A stretch of DNA of 64,000 nucleotides from Peribacillus frigoritolerans (GTDB lineage: Bacteria; Bacillota; Bacilli; Bacillales; DSM-1321): NCBI GenBank assembly GCA_030562215.1, contig JAUPFL010000002.1:248001-312000 (forward strand), written 5' to 3'. The position numbers were made by a program, and so were the translations under genes. A model generated the notes under the pieces. It was not told the DNA's origin. It made no database searches and was given only the letters and a program-made list of their open reading frames with translations. Shown here piece after piece: positions 1 through 9,461 of the stretch (position 1 is the stretch's first letter; every line of letters starts with the position of its first letter).

Positions 1-899
1 ATTACCAACGCCGCTTTAACTATCGCTGCTGGTCAAGAAGACGTCATTATTGCCGGCGGAGTGGAGAGCATGAGCAATGTGCCTTATATCGTGAAAAATA
101 GATGGGGCAGTAAATTTGGAAACTTAACGATGGAGGATGCTCTGCTGGCAGATGGATTAATATGTTCCTTGGAAAATGATCATATGGGAATCACTGCCGA
201 GCGCTTGGCTGAAAAATATGGTATCCGTCGTGAAGAACAGGATAAATTTGCTTATCAAAGCCACAAGAAGGCTTGGAAAGCTATAGAAGAGGGTCGCTTT
301 AATAGAGAAATTATTTCGCTTAAAATCAAGGATCGAAAAGGACTTCAAATCTTCAACCATGACGAAGGGGTACGCGAGGACATTCGTCTAGATCAACTAG
401 CCAGTCTTCAGGCAGTATTCAAAAATGAAGGAACCATTACGGCAGGAAATGCCTGTCCTATGAATGATGGGGCTGCAGCTGTACTTTTAATGTCCAAGCA
501 GCAAGCAGAAGAAAAGGGATTAAAACCGCTCTTGAAAATAAAGGCTTTTGCCAGTGCAGGAGTTGAACCTGGAGTTATGGGGATTGGACCAGTACCCGCT
601 ACTCGAAAGGCATTGGAAAAAGCAGGTCTATCGTTAGGGGATATCGGACTGATTGAACTTAATGAAGCCTTTACTGCCCAAGCACTTGCAGTGATCAAGG
701 AGTTAGATTTGAATCCGGATATTGTCAATGTCAATGGGGGGCAATTGCACTTGGTCACCCTGTAGGAGCAACAGGTGCAAAATTGACAGTCACACTGATG
801 CATGAAATGTTGCGTTCACAAGTTAAGTACGGAATGGTAACGTTGTGTATGGCAGGCGGAATGGGACTTTCAGTAATCTATGAGAATATGTGTAATTAA
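1..899 (+). CDS. Acetyl-CoA C-acyltransferase (thiolase), 5'-truncated by window edge, frameshifted
   Basis: The reading frame is open from base 1, so the N-terminal part and the first active-site Cys lie outside. Visible thiolase motifs are IIAGGVESMS near the start, NEAFTAQAL, and after the break GHPVGATGAK (active-site His) and CMAGGMG (second active-site Cys). The frame breaks at the G run 736-741. One extra G restores NGGAIALGHP and carries the frame to the TAA at 897-899. The enzyme condenses or cleaves 3-ketoacyl-CoA in fatty-acid or amino-acid degradation; the exact substrate cannot be told. The next gene follows after 11 bp, so the two are probably co-transcribed. A read error is more likely than a true mutation. 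Confidence 0.9.
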
Positions 900-910
900 G
901 GAGGATAAAT

Positions 911-2235
911 GTGCCGGATATAAAAAAACGGATAAACCAATGGATCAAGGATCATCGGGAAGAAGGAACGAACCTATTGCAAAAAATGGTACAAGCCCCG
1001 AGTACACAAGGAAATGAAGCAGGAGCACAGGCCATCGTCGCCCAAAAGCTGCAGGAAATGGGTTTGCAGATCGATAGTTGGGAACCTGACGGCGGCGAGC
1101 TGAAAAAGCACTCTTATTTCTATTCTCCGCGCAGTGAATTCTCCAACAGCCCCAATGTGGTGGGTATCATGAAAGGGACTGGAGGCGGACGTTCCATCAT
1201 CTTGAACGGACACATCGATGTGGTACCGGACGGAGACCGAGATCAGTGGGATGACGACCCATATAGCGGGTCGATTAAGAATGGAAGGATGTTTGGACGC
1301 GGCGTAACCGATATGAAGGGTGGAAATGTTTCGCTGATCCTTGCGATGCAGGCATTGAAGGAAAATGGCATCCAATTAAAAGGAGATGTCATTTTTCAAA
1401 GTGTGATTGAAGAAGAAAGCGGCGGGGCCGGAACATTAGCGGCTGTCCTGAGGGGATATAAAGCCGATGCCGCCCTGATCCCTGAACCGACGAACATGAG
1501 GATCTTCCCGAAACAGCAGGGTTCTATGTGGTTCCGAATCCATGTTAAAGGGCGGTCAGCCCATGGCGGAACAAGGTATGAAGGCGTTAGTGCGATTGAA
1601 AAAACCATGACCGTCATCAATCATATTCGTGCCTTGGAAGAAAAGCGAAATGCACGTATCAGTGATCCGCTTTATCAGAACACGCCTATTCCGATTCCAA
1701 TCAATCTAGGCGTCATTGAAGGCGGTAATTGGCCGTCATCCGTTCCCGACCTTGTGAAAGTCGAAGGAAGGATGGGCGTTGCGCCAGAGGAAACGATGGA
1801 GCAGGCGAAAGACGAAATGGCTTCCTGGTTATTGCAGCTTGAGGAAGTGGACCAATGGTTCAAGGAAAACCCGCCCGTATTGGAATGGTTCGGGGCCCGC
1901 TGGGTTCCAGGAGCAATTGATGTAGAGCATGAACTGATGAATGCGCTTGTTCATCAATATCGGCAAGTTGCCGGACAGGACCCGGTCATTGAAGCCTCCC
2001 CTTGGGGAACGGACGGGGATTGCTGACACATGTCGGTGAAACGCCAGCAATCGTTTTCGGGCCGGGAGTAACCGAGGTTGCCCACTATCCAAATGAATAC
2101 ATCCTGCTCGACAACGTGTTCTCTACAGCCGAGATCATTGCCCTTACTTTAATTCAATGGTGTGGAATGGAGACTGAGCAGGATGGGATCACCCAATCCG
2201 GGAATAGGGAAACGATACCAGGGAATGGCAATTAA
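911..2235 (+). CDS. M20 family ArgE/DapE-type deacylase (frameshifted)
   Basis: Zinc-dependent amidohydrolase of the M20 family. NGHIDVVPDG holds a metal-binding His/Asp pair, GRGVTDMKGG the bridging Asp, and EEESGG the catalytic Glu plus metal ligand. GSAHGG-like RSAHGG marks the dimerisation lid. The GTG start at 911 is set by AAGGAGG at 898-904. The frame breaks in the GGGG run at 2015-2018. One added G gives [22 protein letters not shown] and an intact C-terminus to 2235, about 441 residues, normal for the family. It resembles the YodQ-type N-acetyl-beta-lysine deacetylase of Bacillus, which would fit a neighbouring thiolase and LysP-like permease, but the substrate is inferred. Confidence 0.88.
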
Positions 2236-2351
2236 ACTGGATAGGCATCCCAGCAAGTGAAGCGATCTATTAAGTCATTCATAAAGCGGTTGTTAAAAAA
2301 CTCTTTTATTCTTGAACTTTTAACTTTAAAAGAAAATGAGGTAGGAACCTT

Positions 2352-3851
2352 ATGGACATGAATCTCATTGATAATCAAGAACCGACAGTTAAAAGGAATC
2401 CCATTGATAATCAAGAACCGACAGTTAAAAGGCAACTGAAAGCAAGGCATATGACCATGATTGCCATCGGCGGTTCAATAGGAACCGGATTATTCCTGGC
2501 GAGCGGGGCAACCATCCAGAGTGCAGGGCCCGGTGGTGCCCTCGCTGCCTATGCCTGCATTGGAATCATGGTTTATTTCCTGATGACGAGCTTAGGGGAA
2601 ATGGCAACATATATGCCTGTATCGGGATCCTTTTCCACCTATGCCACACGCTTTGTTGATCCCGCATTCGGCTTTGCACTTGGCTGGAATTATTGGTTTA
2701 ACTGGGCAGTCACCCTTGCCGTGGAAATAGCTGCAGCAGCCATCATCATGAAATTCTGGCTCCCTGATGTACCCAGCCTTATATGGAGTGCCATATTTCT
2801 TGGAATCGTCTTCACCCTCAACGCCCTATCCATTAAAAGCTATGGTGAATCTGAATATTGGTTTGCACTAATAAAAGTCATTGCCATCATTTGCTTCATC
2901 GTTATTGGTTTATTGACCATATTGGGGATTTTTGGCGGAAAGGTGATCGGATTTGAAAACTTCACCATGGATGAGGCACCATTCAAGGGAGGATTTTTAT
3001 CGATCATCTCAATCTTTCTAATCGCAGGATTTTCTTTTCAAGGCACGGAGCTGGTTGGTATTGCTGCCGGGGAAAGTGAAGAACCCGAAAAAAATGTTCC
3101 CAATGCGATCCGCCAAGTATTTTGGCGCATCCTATTATTTTACATCGGGGCGATCCTGATACTCGGCCTCTTAATACCGTATACGAGTCCAAGCTTGTTG
3201 AACGGAGATGTCGAAAATATTTCTGTAAGCCCTTTCACCCTTGTTTTTGAACGGGCTGGACTGGCATTCGCGGCATCCGTCATGAATGCGGTCGTGTTAA
3301 CTTCCTTACTATCCGCCGGGAACTCCGGGCTATATGCATCAACACGGATGTTATGGTCGATGGCAAAAGATCATCAAGCTCCAAAATTCCTGGCCAAAGT
3401 CAACCGCAGGGGGATCCCGATGAATGCCTTGATCATGACATCCTTAATTGGGGGACTCGCCTTCTTGACCTCCATTTTCGGGGACCATGTATTCACATGG
3501 CTATTGAATGCATCCGGGCTGACGGGCTTCATCGCCTGGATTGGAATCGCCATAAGCCATTATCGCTTTAGACGTGCCTATGTTGCACAAGGTGGTGACG
3601 TAAACGAATTGAAATATAAAGCAAAATGGTTTCCATTCGGTCCGATTCTTTCATTCAGCCTGTGCATGCTCGTCATAGCAGGACAGAATTATGAAGCATT
3701 CCTAAGCGGCAGCATCGACTGGTATAGCGTCGCTGTCTCTTACATCGGATTACCGGTATTCCTGGTGATCTGGTTAGGATACAAGATTTATCACAAAACC
3801 AAATTAATAGCATTAAAAGATTGTCAATTCGATAAATCAGATGTGGCCTGA
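2352..3851 (+). CDS. APC-family amino acid permease, LysP-like
   Basis: About 499 residues with roughly 12 hydrophobic segments. The first shows the AAT/APC signature MIAIGGSIGTGLFLASG, and GWNYWFNWAVTLAVEIAAA follows in TM3. It closely resembles bacterial lysine-specific permeases, so uptake of a basic amino acid by proton symport is likely. The N-terminal cytosolic tail contains a 12-residue motif (IDNQEPTVKR core) present twice, from an exact in-frame DNA duplication. The gene lies 116 bp after the M20 deacylase and ends at a strong terminator. Substrate specificity is inferred. Confidence 0.85.
   Translation: MDMNLIDNQEPTVKRNPIDNQEPTVKRQLKARHMTMIAIGGSIGTGLFLASGATIQSAGPGGALAAYACIGIMVYFLMTSLGEMATYMPVSGSFSTYATRFVDPAFGFALGWNYWFNWAVTLAVEIAAAAIIMKFWLPDVPSLIWSAIFLGIVFTLNALSIKSYGESEYWFALIKVIAIICFIVIGLLTILGIFGGKVIGFENFTMDEAPFKGGFLSIISIFLIAGFSFQGTELVGIAAGESEEPEKNVPNAIRQVFWRILLFYIGAILILGLLIPYTSPSLLNGDVENISVSPFTLVFERAGLAFAASVMNAVVLTSLLSAGNSGLYASTRMLWSMAKDHQAPKFLAKVNRRGIPMNALIMTSLIGGLAFLTSIFGDHVFTWLLNASGLTGFIAWIGIAISHYRFRRAYVAQGGDVNELKYKAKWFPFGPILSFSLCMLVIAGQNYEAFLSGSIDWYSVAVSYIGLPVFLVIWLGYKIYHKTKLIALKDCQFDKSDVA
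2361..2432 (+). repeat. 36-bp in-frame tandem duplication in permease N-terminus
   Basis: Two adjacent 36-bp copies (2361-2396 and 2397-2432) differ at a single base (aatctc versus aatccc). They encode the repeated NxIDNQEPTVKR before the first membrane segment. Near identity points to a recent slippage or unequal-crossover event. Confidence 0.95.
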
Positions 3852-3860
3852 TATCAATGG

Positions 3861-3898
3861 AAAAAACCTGAGCTCCCCTTTGGGACCCAGGTTTTTTT
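3861..3898 (+). terminator. Rho-independent terminator after permease
   Basis: AAAAAACCTG pairs with CAGGTTTTTT around a GC-rich loop, followed by a T run. It lies 10 bp after the permease stop. Confidence 0.85.
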
Positions 3899-3908
3899 AT
3901 GAAGATTT

Positions 3909-4008
3909 GTATCGAAATCCAGTTATATCTCCGAAAATAGGAATATATCTCCGAAAATCCAGTTATATCTCCGAAAAATCCAATTATATCGACGAAAGCG
4001 GCAATTAT
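3909..4008. repeat. 20-21 bp short tandem repeat array
   Basis: Five imperfect units of the form ATATCTCCGAAAATCCAGTT run from the permease terminator to the 3' end of the convergent epimerase gene. Central units (3927-3946, 3947-3966, 3967-3987) are the best conserved; the outer ones are degenerate. It is non-coding in the direction of either flanking gene. Confidence 0.8.
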
Positions 4009-4947
4009 CTCATTAAAGTTCGCATTGTTTCTTCCATTCCTTCTTTGTATGGAGTTTTAGGTATGGGGCCGATGCGTTTTTCATATTTTTCTCCATCCAG
4101 GATGAATCCTTCTTTGGTTAAATACATGATTTCCACTACTTCTTTCATGAAAGGGTTGAACAAGCCAAGTATCTGAATGATGTTTTTGTAAGGGGAAGGA
4201 CCATCTTTTTCTGTCCCGTTACCTGACGGGCAATTTGGATGATTTCGTTTCCGGAAATCAGACCAGCTCCAGGGATGTTCCAATTTTCTCCATAGGAGTC
4301 GTCTTTTTCTGCTATTTCCACGATCATTTTTGCTGCATCCGGTAAGTAGACATATTCTCTTGGTGTTTTTAAGTCCCCGATAAAGACGGACGTTTTATTG
4401 GCAGCTAGGCCTTTCAAGGTAGGCTGAAGGTAGGAGTTCTGTGAGGTAGCGCCATAATAGTCGGGCAGCCTGACAATCAATGCTCTGGCATTTTTCCATT
4501 TTTGGCTGAATATGAGCTTCTCGAATTCCAACCTGATTTGCCCTTTTTTGTATGCGGCTGTTTTGGATGGTTTTCATCTCCTTTCGCAATTTGGTGCCCA
4601 TAGATATATATCCCATCTACAATGACAACCTTCTTACCTAAAATATCGGTTGCCTTCATGACACTTTCCCCAAGTGAAAGAAGTTTTGAAGCCATCTCCT
4701 GATAGGGAACGTTGGCACATTGAAAAATGACTTCCGCATCTTCTGCCGCCTCTACAATTGTTTTATAATCAAAGATGTCACCCATTCTGTATGATAATTG
4801 TTGCGAATGATCATGCTCTTTCATTAATTGCTCCAGCTTACTTCTGGAACGCCCGAAAGCGATGACTTCTGTGCCCCTTGATAACAATTCTGAAACAATG
4901 ACTTGACCTGATCCTCCGGTTGCTCCCAACACAATAGCTTTCTTCAT
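4005..4947 (-). CDS. NAD(P)-dependent epimerase/NmrA-like oxidoreductase (two frameshifts)
   Basis: The N-terminus KKAIVLGATGGSGQVIVSEL is a Rossmann NAD(P)-binding motif (GATGGSG), followed by VDGIYIYG and later ARALIVRLPDYYG, typical of atypical/extended SDR proteins. The frame breaks near the T run 4544-4549 and again near 4190. Restoring one base at each joins three segments into about 314 residues ending at 4005. It starts 27 bp downstream of a TetR gene on the same strand, with a TetR-operator-like half site in between, so it is probably that regulator's target. The substrate is unknown. The breaks look like read errors. Confidence 0.8.
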
Positions 4948-4966
4948 ATCTTACATCCCCTTTTAA

Positions 4967-4986
4967 TTTATTGATCAATCACTAAA
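4967..4986. promoter_or_regulatory. Second TetR operator-like site upstream of epimerase
   Basis: TTGATCAATCACTAAAT overlaps the tetR stop and shares AATCACTAA with the right arm of the perfect palindrome at 5559-5588. This suggests the same repressor also contacts DNA in front of the epimerase gene. It is an inference from similarity. Confidence 0.4.
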
Positions 4987-5538
4987 TGAATATTCAAAAT
5001 AAGGAACCGATGAAAATCGGTTCTTACTTGCCCCGCCATCCATAAGCTCGGGCATCTTGATGAAGTGGGAAATATTGCAGAGTATCCCCCTCGCCAGGAA
5101 TGTGGTCACTTGGTCTTCGGCATTCGGAATTCCGGCAGATTGAAATTTTTCAAGTGTGTGATTCCTAATGCTTGCTAACCCTGATCGAGTAGAATTTCTT
5201 ATTGCGTCTTCCGTCACTGAAAGTCCTATGACCTGCAGGGCAATTTCATTGGGATTGGACTCAGTCAATTCTTCATATACCTTGATCATTTTGTTAACAA
5301 GGTCTTCGGGTCCTGATTCAATTTCAAAAGCTTGAAGGATCCTTTCGTATGCCCGGTCCAGAGCCGCTACGAATAACTCCTCTTTAGTTTTAAAGAATTT
5401 AAACACATAAGGCTGGGAAATGCCGGCTTTTTCTGCAATTAAGGCAGTCGTTGTATTGTAATAGCCTTTATCTGCAAAAACCTCCAAACCAGCTTCCAGA
5501 ATGTCATCTTTTCGATTCTCTTTTTTGGGTCTGGCCAT
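4975..5538 (-). CDS. TetR/AcrR family transcriptional regulator
   Basis: 187 residues. The N-terminal helix-turn-helix is visible as ILEAGLEVFADKGYYNTTTALIAEKAGISQPYVFKFFKTKEELF (residues about 14-57), the classic TetR_N pattern. The rest is a helical ligand-binding domain with no recognised subfamily. ATG at 5538 follows a GGAGG-like site. A 13-bp-arm palindrome sits 21 bp upstream, so autoregulation is likely. The epimerase gene follows on the same strand. Confidence 0.9.
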   Translation of the reverse strand: MARPKKENRKDDILEAGLEVFADKGYYNTTTALIAEKAGISQPYVFKFFKTKEELFVAALDRAYERILQAFEIESGPEDLVNKMIKVYEELTESNPNEIALQVIGLSVTEDAIRNSTRSGLASIRNHTLEKFQSAGIPNAEDQVTTFLARGILCNISHFIKMPELMDGGASKNRFSSVPYFEYSFSD

Positions 5539-5558
5539 TGGTATCCTCCATATTTTAA

Positions 5559-5588
5559 TTAATTAGTGATTAATCAATCACTAATTAA
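5559..5588. promoter_or_regulatory. Palindromic TetR operator candidate
   Basis: Perfect inverted repeat TTAATTAGTGATT-AATC-AATCACTAATTAA directly upstream of the tetR start codon. Size and position fit a TetR dimer site controlling the tetR-epimerase transcript. Confidence 0.7.
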
Positions 5589-5718
5589 TGACATAATATC
5601 GCAGTATGGTAATTTTTGCAATAAGGTATTTAAATCATTTTTTTGCAGCTGAATAATTGGGGAGGGTCTGCAATACTATTATTCTATGTACGATAATACT
5701 GTGGATGAAAGGAAACTG

Positions 5719-6321
5719 ATGATGAAAGAGGCGTTTCGCGGTTCTGGAATTGGCGTCATTTTCATGGCGGTCTTCGGTACACTGTGGGCGGGTACCGGTG
5801 TAATGGGATTGCAGGGGTGGGGGTTTCCCTACGTGGAACTCGCAGCCATATTCGTAGGAATCATCATGGTTATCGGTGGCATCTCATTAATACGTGCATC
5901 ACAAAAAATGTCCAATCAAGTTTCAGAAAATGGGGCTAGGCGTCTGAAGCGTATCGGATTTTTGTTTAATATGGTCTTCATTGCCGAAGGTTTGCTGATT
6001 GGGATTGCCATTGCCATCTGTAACTTGATCAATCAGACAAATCTTATACCGGGAGTCATCGCCATTATTGTAGGGATTCATTTTTTACCTTTGGCGTCAC
6101 TTTTCCAAATCAAGGTTTACTATGCAACAGGAGTGCTTCTCTGTTTATTGGCGCTTATCACATGGCTGATTGTGCCAGACACGGTCATGTTTGGGGAGCA
6201 TCGAATCCTTGCACCGTTATCATTGCTCGGCTTTGGATGCGCGCTAATACTCTGGACCACTGGACTTACGCTATGGCTTGGAATAAAGAATTCAAGTCGA
6301 ACGATAGCCTATGAAGATTGA
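5719..6321 (+). CDS. Polytopic membrane protein of unknown function
   Basis: About 200 residues with six hydrophobic segments (for example GIGVIFMAVFGTLWAGTGVM and VELAAIFVGIIMVIGGISL). I see no catalytic or transport signature. The ATG at 5719/5722 is preferred because AAAGGA lies 5-8 bp upstream. An in-frame ATG at 5686 would add 11 residues but has no site at proper spacing. It stands alone between the TetR operator and a bidirectional terminator. Confidence 0.7.
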   Translation: MMKEAFRGSGIGVIFMAVFGTLWAGTGVMGLQGWGFPYVELAAIFVGIIMVIGGISLIRASQKMSNQVSENGARRLKRIGFLFNMVFIAEGLLIGIAIAICNLINQTNLIPGVIAIIVGIHFLPLASLFQIKVYYATGVLLCLLALITWLIVPDTVMFGEHRILAPLSLLGFGCALILWTTGLTLWLGIKNSSRTIAYED

Positions 6322-6327
6322 ATCAAT

Positions 6328-6358
6328 CAAAAAACCCGTCATGGCGAACGGGTTTTTC
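6328..6358. terminator. Bidirectional terminator
   Basis: AAAAAACCCGT pairs with ACGGGTTTTT between convergent genes, with T runs on both strands. Confidence 0.8.
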
Positions 6359-6365
6359 ATTTTGG

Positions 6366-6641
6366 CTAATTTTTCATCCAGGTCAAGAGCCTGACAATTT
6401 GAAATGGTTCATTCCAAACGAGAATGAAACTTAAAAGAAAAAATGCAGCCAAAGCCAAAAATTTCGACATTCCTTTTTCATTTTTATACATGGCCCCAAA
6501 ACTGCATAACATACCAATAAGCAACGCACCGAGTCCTGAAATCATAAGTAGCTCGGAGGCTTTTGGTGAAGCAAGGGAACAGCAAAATGATAGAGTTCCA
6601 ATCACTGCAAATACGATTGACCACTGACTTAAACTTTTCAT
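6366..6641 (-). CDS. Small membrane protein, 91 aa, unknown function
   Basis: Three hydrophobic stretches (WSIVFAVIGTLSFCCSLA, LMISGLGALLIGMLCSFGAMY, FLALAAFFLLSFILVW) suggest three membrane helices. AAAGGAG sits just upstream of the ATG at 6641. No family is recognised. Confidence 0.65.
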   Translation of the reverse strand: MKSLSQWSIVFAVIGTLSFCCSLASPKASELLMISGLGALLIGMLCSFGAMYKNEKGMSKFLALAAFFLLSFILVWNEPFQIVRLLTWMKN

Positions 6642-6703
6642 AGAAACTCCTTTTTTACTAATTATACCAATTTAGTGTTTGTGATGATATGAAAAAATTA
6701 AGG

Positions 6704-6732
6704 TTGTCACTTATGGGAATATATTGTAATAT
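6704..6732 (+). promoter_or_regulatory. SigA-type promoter for thrZ leader
   Basis: TTGTCA (6704-6709) and TAATAT (6727-6732) are separated by 17 bp, about 30 bp before the first T-box element. AT-rich flanks fit a vegetative promoter. Confidence 0.6.
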
Positions 6733-6761
6733 ATATAACAATATAAAATTTTAGAAGCATT

Positions 6762-6990
6762 GATAAGGACATGAATCATTTTTACGGTCTGCAGAGAGGG
6801 AAGGGCAGCTGCGAACTTCCTGGCTTAGGAAACTGATTTACCGCCTTTGAGCTATATCGGTGAACAAAAGTAACTGATATCGTCTAAGCTGCGTTACAGC
6901 TCCAGAGCCATAAGTATCTACTTATGGGAAATTGGGTGGAACCACGGGTAAACGCACTCGTCCCTTGCATAGGGATGGGTGCGTTTTTTT
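6762..6990 (+). ncRNA. T-box leader 1 of 3 (threonine)
   Basis: Contains CAGAGAGGGAAGG and GCTGCGAAC of stem I, a candidate threonine specifier ACC at 6840-6842, and the T-box TGGGTGGAACCACGGG around 6933-6948. A terminator follows, with stem AAACGCACTCGTCCCT/AGGGATGGGTGCGTTT and a T run ending at 6990. In the T-box family, uncharged tRNA(Thr) stabilises the antiterminator. The specifier position is read from sequence only; an ACT just upstream is an alternative. Confidence 0.92.
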
Positions 6991-7010
6991 ATATATAAAA
7001 ATATTGCCAT

Positions 7011-7243
7011 GATAAGGACATGAATCATTTTTACGGTCTGCAGAGAGGGAAGGGCAGCTGCGAACTTCCTGGCTTAGGAAACTGATTTACCGCCTTTGAG
7101 CTATATCGGTGAACAAAAAGTAACTGATATCGTCTAAGCTGCGTTACAAGCTCCAGAGCCATGAGTGTTTTTTGCTTATGGGAAATTGGGTGGAACCACG
7201 GGTAAACGCACTCGTCCCTTGCATAGGGATGGGTGCGTTTTTT
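7011..7243 (+). ncRNA. T-box leader 2 of 3 (threonine)
   Basis: Near-identical second copy, starting about 250 bp after the first and keeping the specifier candidate ACC (7089-7091), T-box and terminator. It differs mainly in the apical hairpin loop (CCATGAG...CTTATGG with a longer T-rich loop). Confidence 0.92.
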
Positions 7244-7263
7244 ATATATAAAAATATTGCCAT

Positions 7264-7494
7264 GATAAGGACATGAATCATTTTTACGGTCTGCAGAGAG
7301 GGAAGGGCAGCTGCGAACTTCCTGGCTTAGGAAACTGATTTACCGCCTTTGAGCTATATCAGTGAACAAGAGTAACTGATATCGTCTAAGCTGCGTTACA
7401 AGCTCCAGAGCCATGAGAGTTTTTGCTTATGGGAAATTGGGTGGAACCACGGGTAAACGCACTCGTCCCTTTCGTAGGGATGAGTGCGTTTTTT
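7264..7494 (+). ncRNA. T-box leader 3 of 3 (threonine)
   Basis: Third copy, ending 27 bp before the thrZ start. Its terminator has a different loop (TTTCGTA), and G to A in the 3' arm turns a U-G pair into U-A, so pairing is maintained. Specifier candidate ACC is at 7342-7344. Three T-boxes in series before a Thr-tRNA synthetase gene is the arrangement described for Bacillus subtilis thrZ. Confidence 0.92.
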
Positions 7495-7520
7495 ATTATT
7501 AAAAAAGGGGTGTTTATGTG

Positions 7521-9439
7521 ATGGGTGAAAAAATGATTAAAGTTCAATTCCCGGATGGGCAGCAAAAGGAGTATCCGCAAGGGACTACAGTGGAAAGTGT
7601 GGCAGGCTCAATCAGCTCCAGTTTAAGGAAAAAGGCAGTAGCAGGAAAACTGGATAAGCAACTGGTTGATCTAAGTCACAAGCTTAATAAGGATGCCGAG
7701 CTGTCGATCTTGACTCTCGATTCGGATGAAGGATTACAAGTATTACGACATACATCGGCGCATGTTTTGGCACAGGCTGTGAAAAGATTATACCGTAATG
7801 TGGAATTAGGGATGGGACCAGTCGTGGAAGATGGTTTTTACTATGATTTTAAGTTAGACCATCCTTTGAGCTCAGAAGATCTGCAAGCCATTGAAAAAGA
7901 GATGGAACACATCATAAGTGAAAATTTGGTAATTAAAAGGAGTGAAGTGACTTATGAAGAAGCTGTGAAATTATTCGAGGGCAGAGGAGAGTCATTCAAA
8001 TTGGATATAGCAAAGAACATCCCTAATGGTGAAAAATTAACGCTCTATCAACAGGGGGAATTCGTCGATCTTTGCAGAGGACCCCACCTTCCATCCACAT
8101 CATTTGTAAAATCGTTCAAATTGACTCGTGTATCGGGTGCCTATTGGCGGGGAGACAATCAAAATGAAGTTCTTCAAAGGGTGTATGGCGTGGCTTTCCG
8201 AAAGAATAAAGATTTACAGGAACATTTTAAATTCCTGGAAGAAGCGGCCAAACGCGATCATCGTAAATTAGGGAAGCAGTTGGAGTTATTCATGTTTTCG
8301 GAGGAAGCCCCTGGAATGCCATTTTATTTACCGAAAGGACAAATCGTTAGAAATGAATTGGAGAAGTTCTCGCGTGAGCTTCAGACTGAGGCTGATTACG
8401 ACGAAGTTCGGACTCCTTTCATGATGAATCAGCGGTTATGGGAACAATCGGGCCACTGGGACCATTATCACGAGAATATGTACTTCACTGAGGTGGATCA
8501 AACAAAATTCGCGATGAAGCCAATGAACTGTCCGGGCCATATGCTTATTTATAAAAACAGTCTTTATTCTTACAGGGATTTACCCATCCGGATGGCCGAA
8601 TTCGGTCAAGTGCACCGTCATGAATATAGCGGTGCATTGAATGGGATGCTGCGTGTCCGTACATTTTGTCAGGATGATGCCCACATCTATGTACGGAAAG
8701 ATCAAATCGAAAGTGAAATTAAACAAGTGTTTCATCTGATCGATAAGGTGTATCGCACTTTTGGATTCGAGTATTCCGTGGAGCTCTCGACTCGTCCGGA
8801 GGATTCAATGGGCGAAGATTCCCTTTGGGAAGCTTCTGAAACTGCCTTGAAAAATGTTCTGGAAAGCATCGGGATACATTATCAAGTAAATGAAGGGGAC
8901 GGGGCATTTTATGGACCGAAAATTGATTTTCATATTAAAGATGCATTAAAACGAAGCCACCAATGTGCAACAATCCAACTTGATTTTCAAATGCCCGACA
9001 AATTTGATCTGACTTACATCGATGAAAATAATGAAAAAGTCCGTCCGGTCGTCATTCATCGTGCCATTTTTGGATCGATCGATCGTTTTTTGGAATCCTG
9101 ATAGAACACTTTGCTGGTGCTTTTCCGGTATGGCTTGCCCCGGTGCAAGTACAGATCATCCCTGTCTCACAAGTTCATTCGAATTATTGTTTAAAGGTTC
9201 AAAAAGCACTGAAGAATCAAGGCATAAGAGTGAAAATCGATGATCGGAATGAAAAGCTGGGGTATAAAGTCAGGGAAGCACAGATGGGCAAAATCCCATA
9301 CATGCTGGTCCTCGGAGATAAAGAAGAGAAAGAAAATGAAGTAAATGTCCGGAAATACGGGGAACAAGAAATTGAAAATGTCACAATAGAAACGTTCATC
9401 AATAAAATGGTCCAGCAAATAAAAGAACGCAGCATCTAA
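7521..9439 (+). CDS. thrZ: Threonyl-tRNA synthetase ThrZ (frameshifted)
   Basis: Charges tRNA(Thr). Order of domains: TGS domain (IKVQFPDGQQKEYPQGTTVE, about 1-65), editing/SAD domain (LRHTSAHVLAQAVKRL, then DLCRGPHLPST), class II core with MKPMNCPGHM (zinc Cys) and HRHEYSGAL, and a C-terminal anticodon-binding domain. The frame breaks at the T run 9086-9091. One more T gives [21 protein letters not shown] and an intact tail to 9439, about 639 residues as expected. The GTG/ATG cluster at 7518-7533 follows AAAAGGGG; 7521 is chosen. The triple T-box leader identifies it as thrZ rather than thrS. Confidence 0.93.
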
Positions 9440-9461
9440 CAAGAACGCAGCTTAATCCATG

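Noticed and set aside
2236..2351. Lysine riboswitch before the LysP-like permease
   Set aside because: The interval is only 116 bp with none of the long conserved L-box elements visible.
9080..9100. Programmed ribosomal frameshift in thrZ
   Set aside because: A T run without a slippery-site context or downstream structure; the same kind of break occurs in some 20 other genes, so a sequencing cause is simpler.
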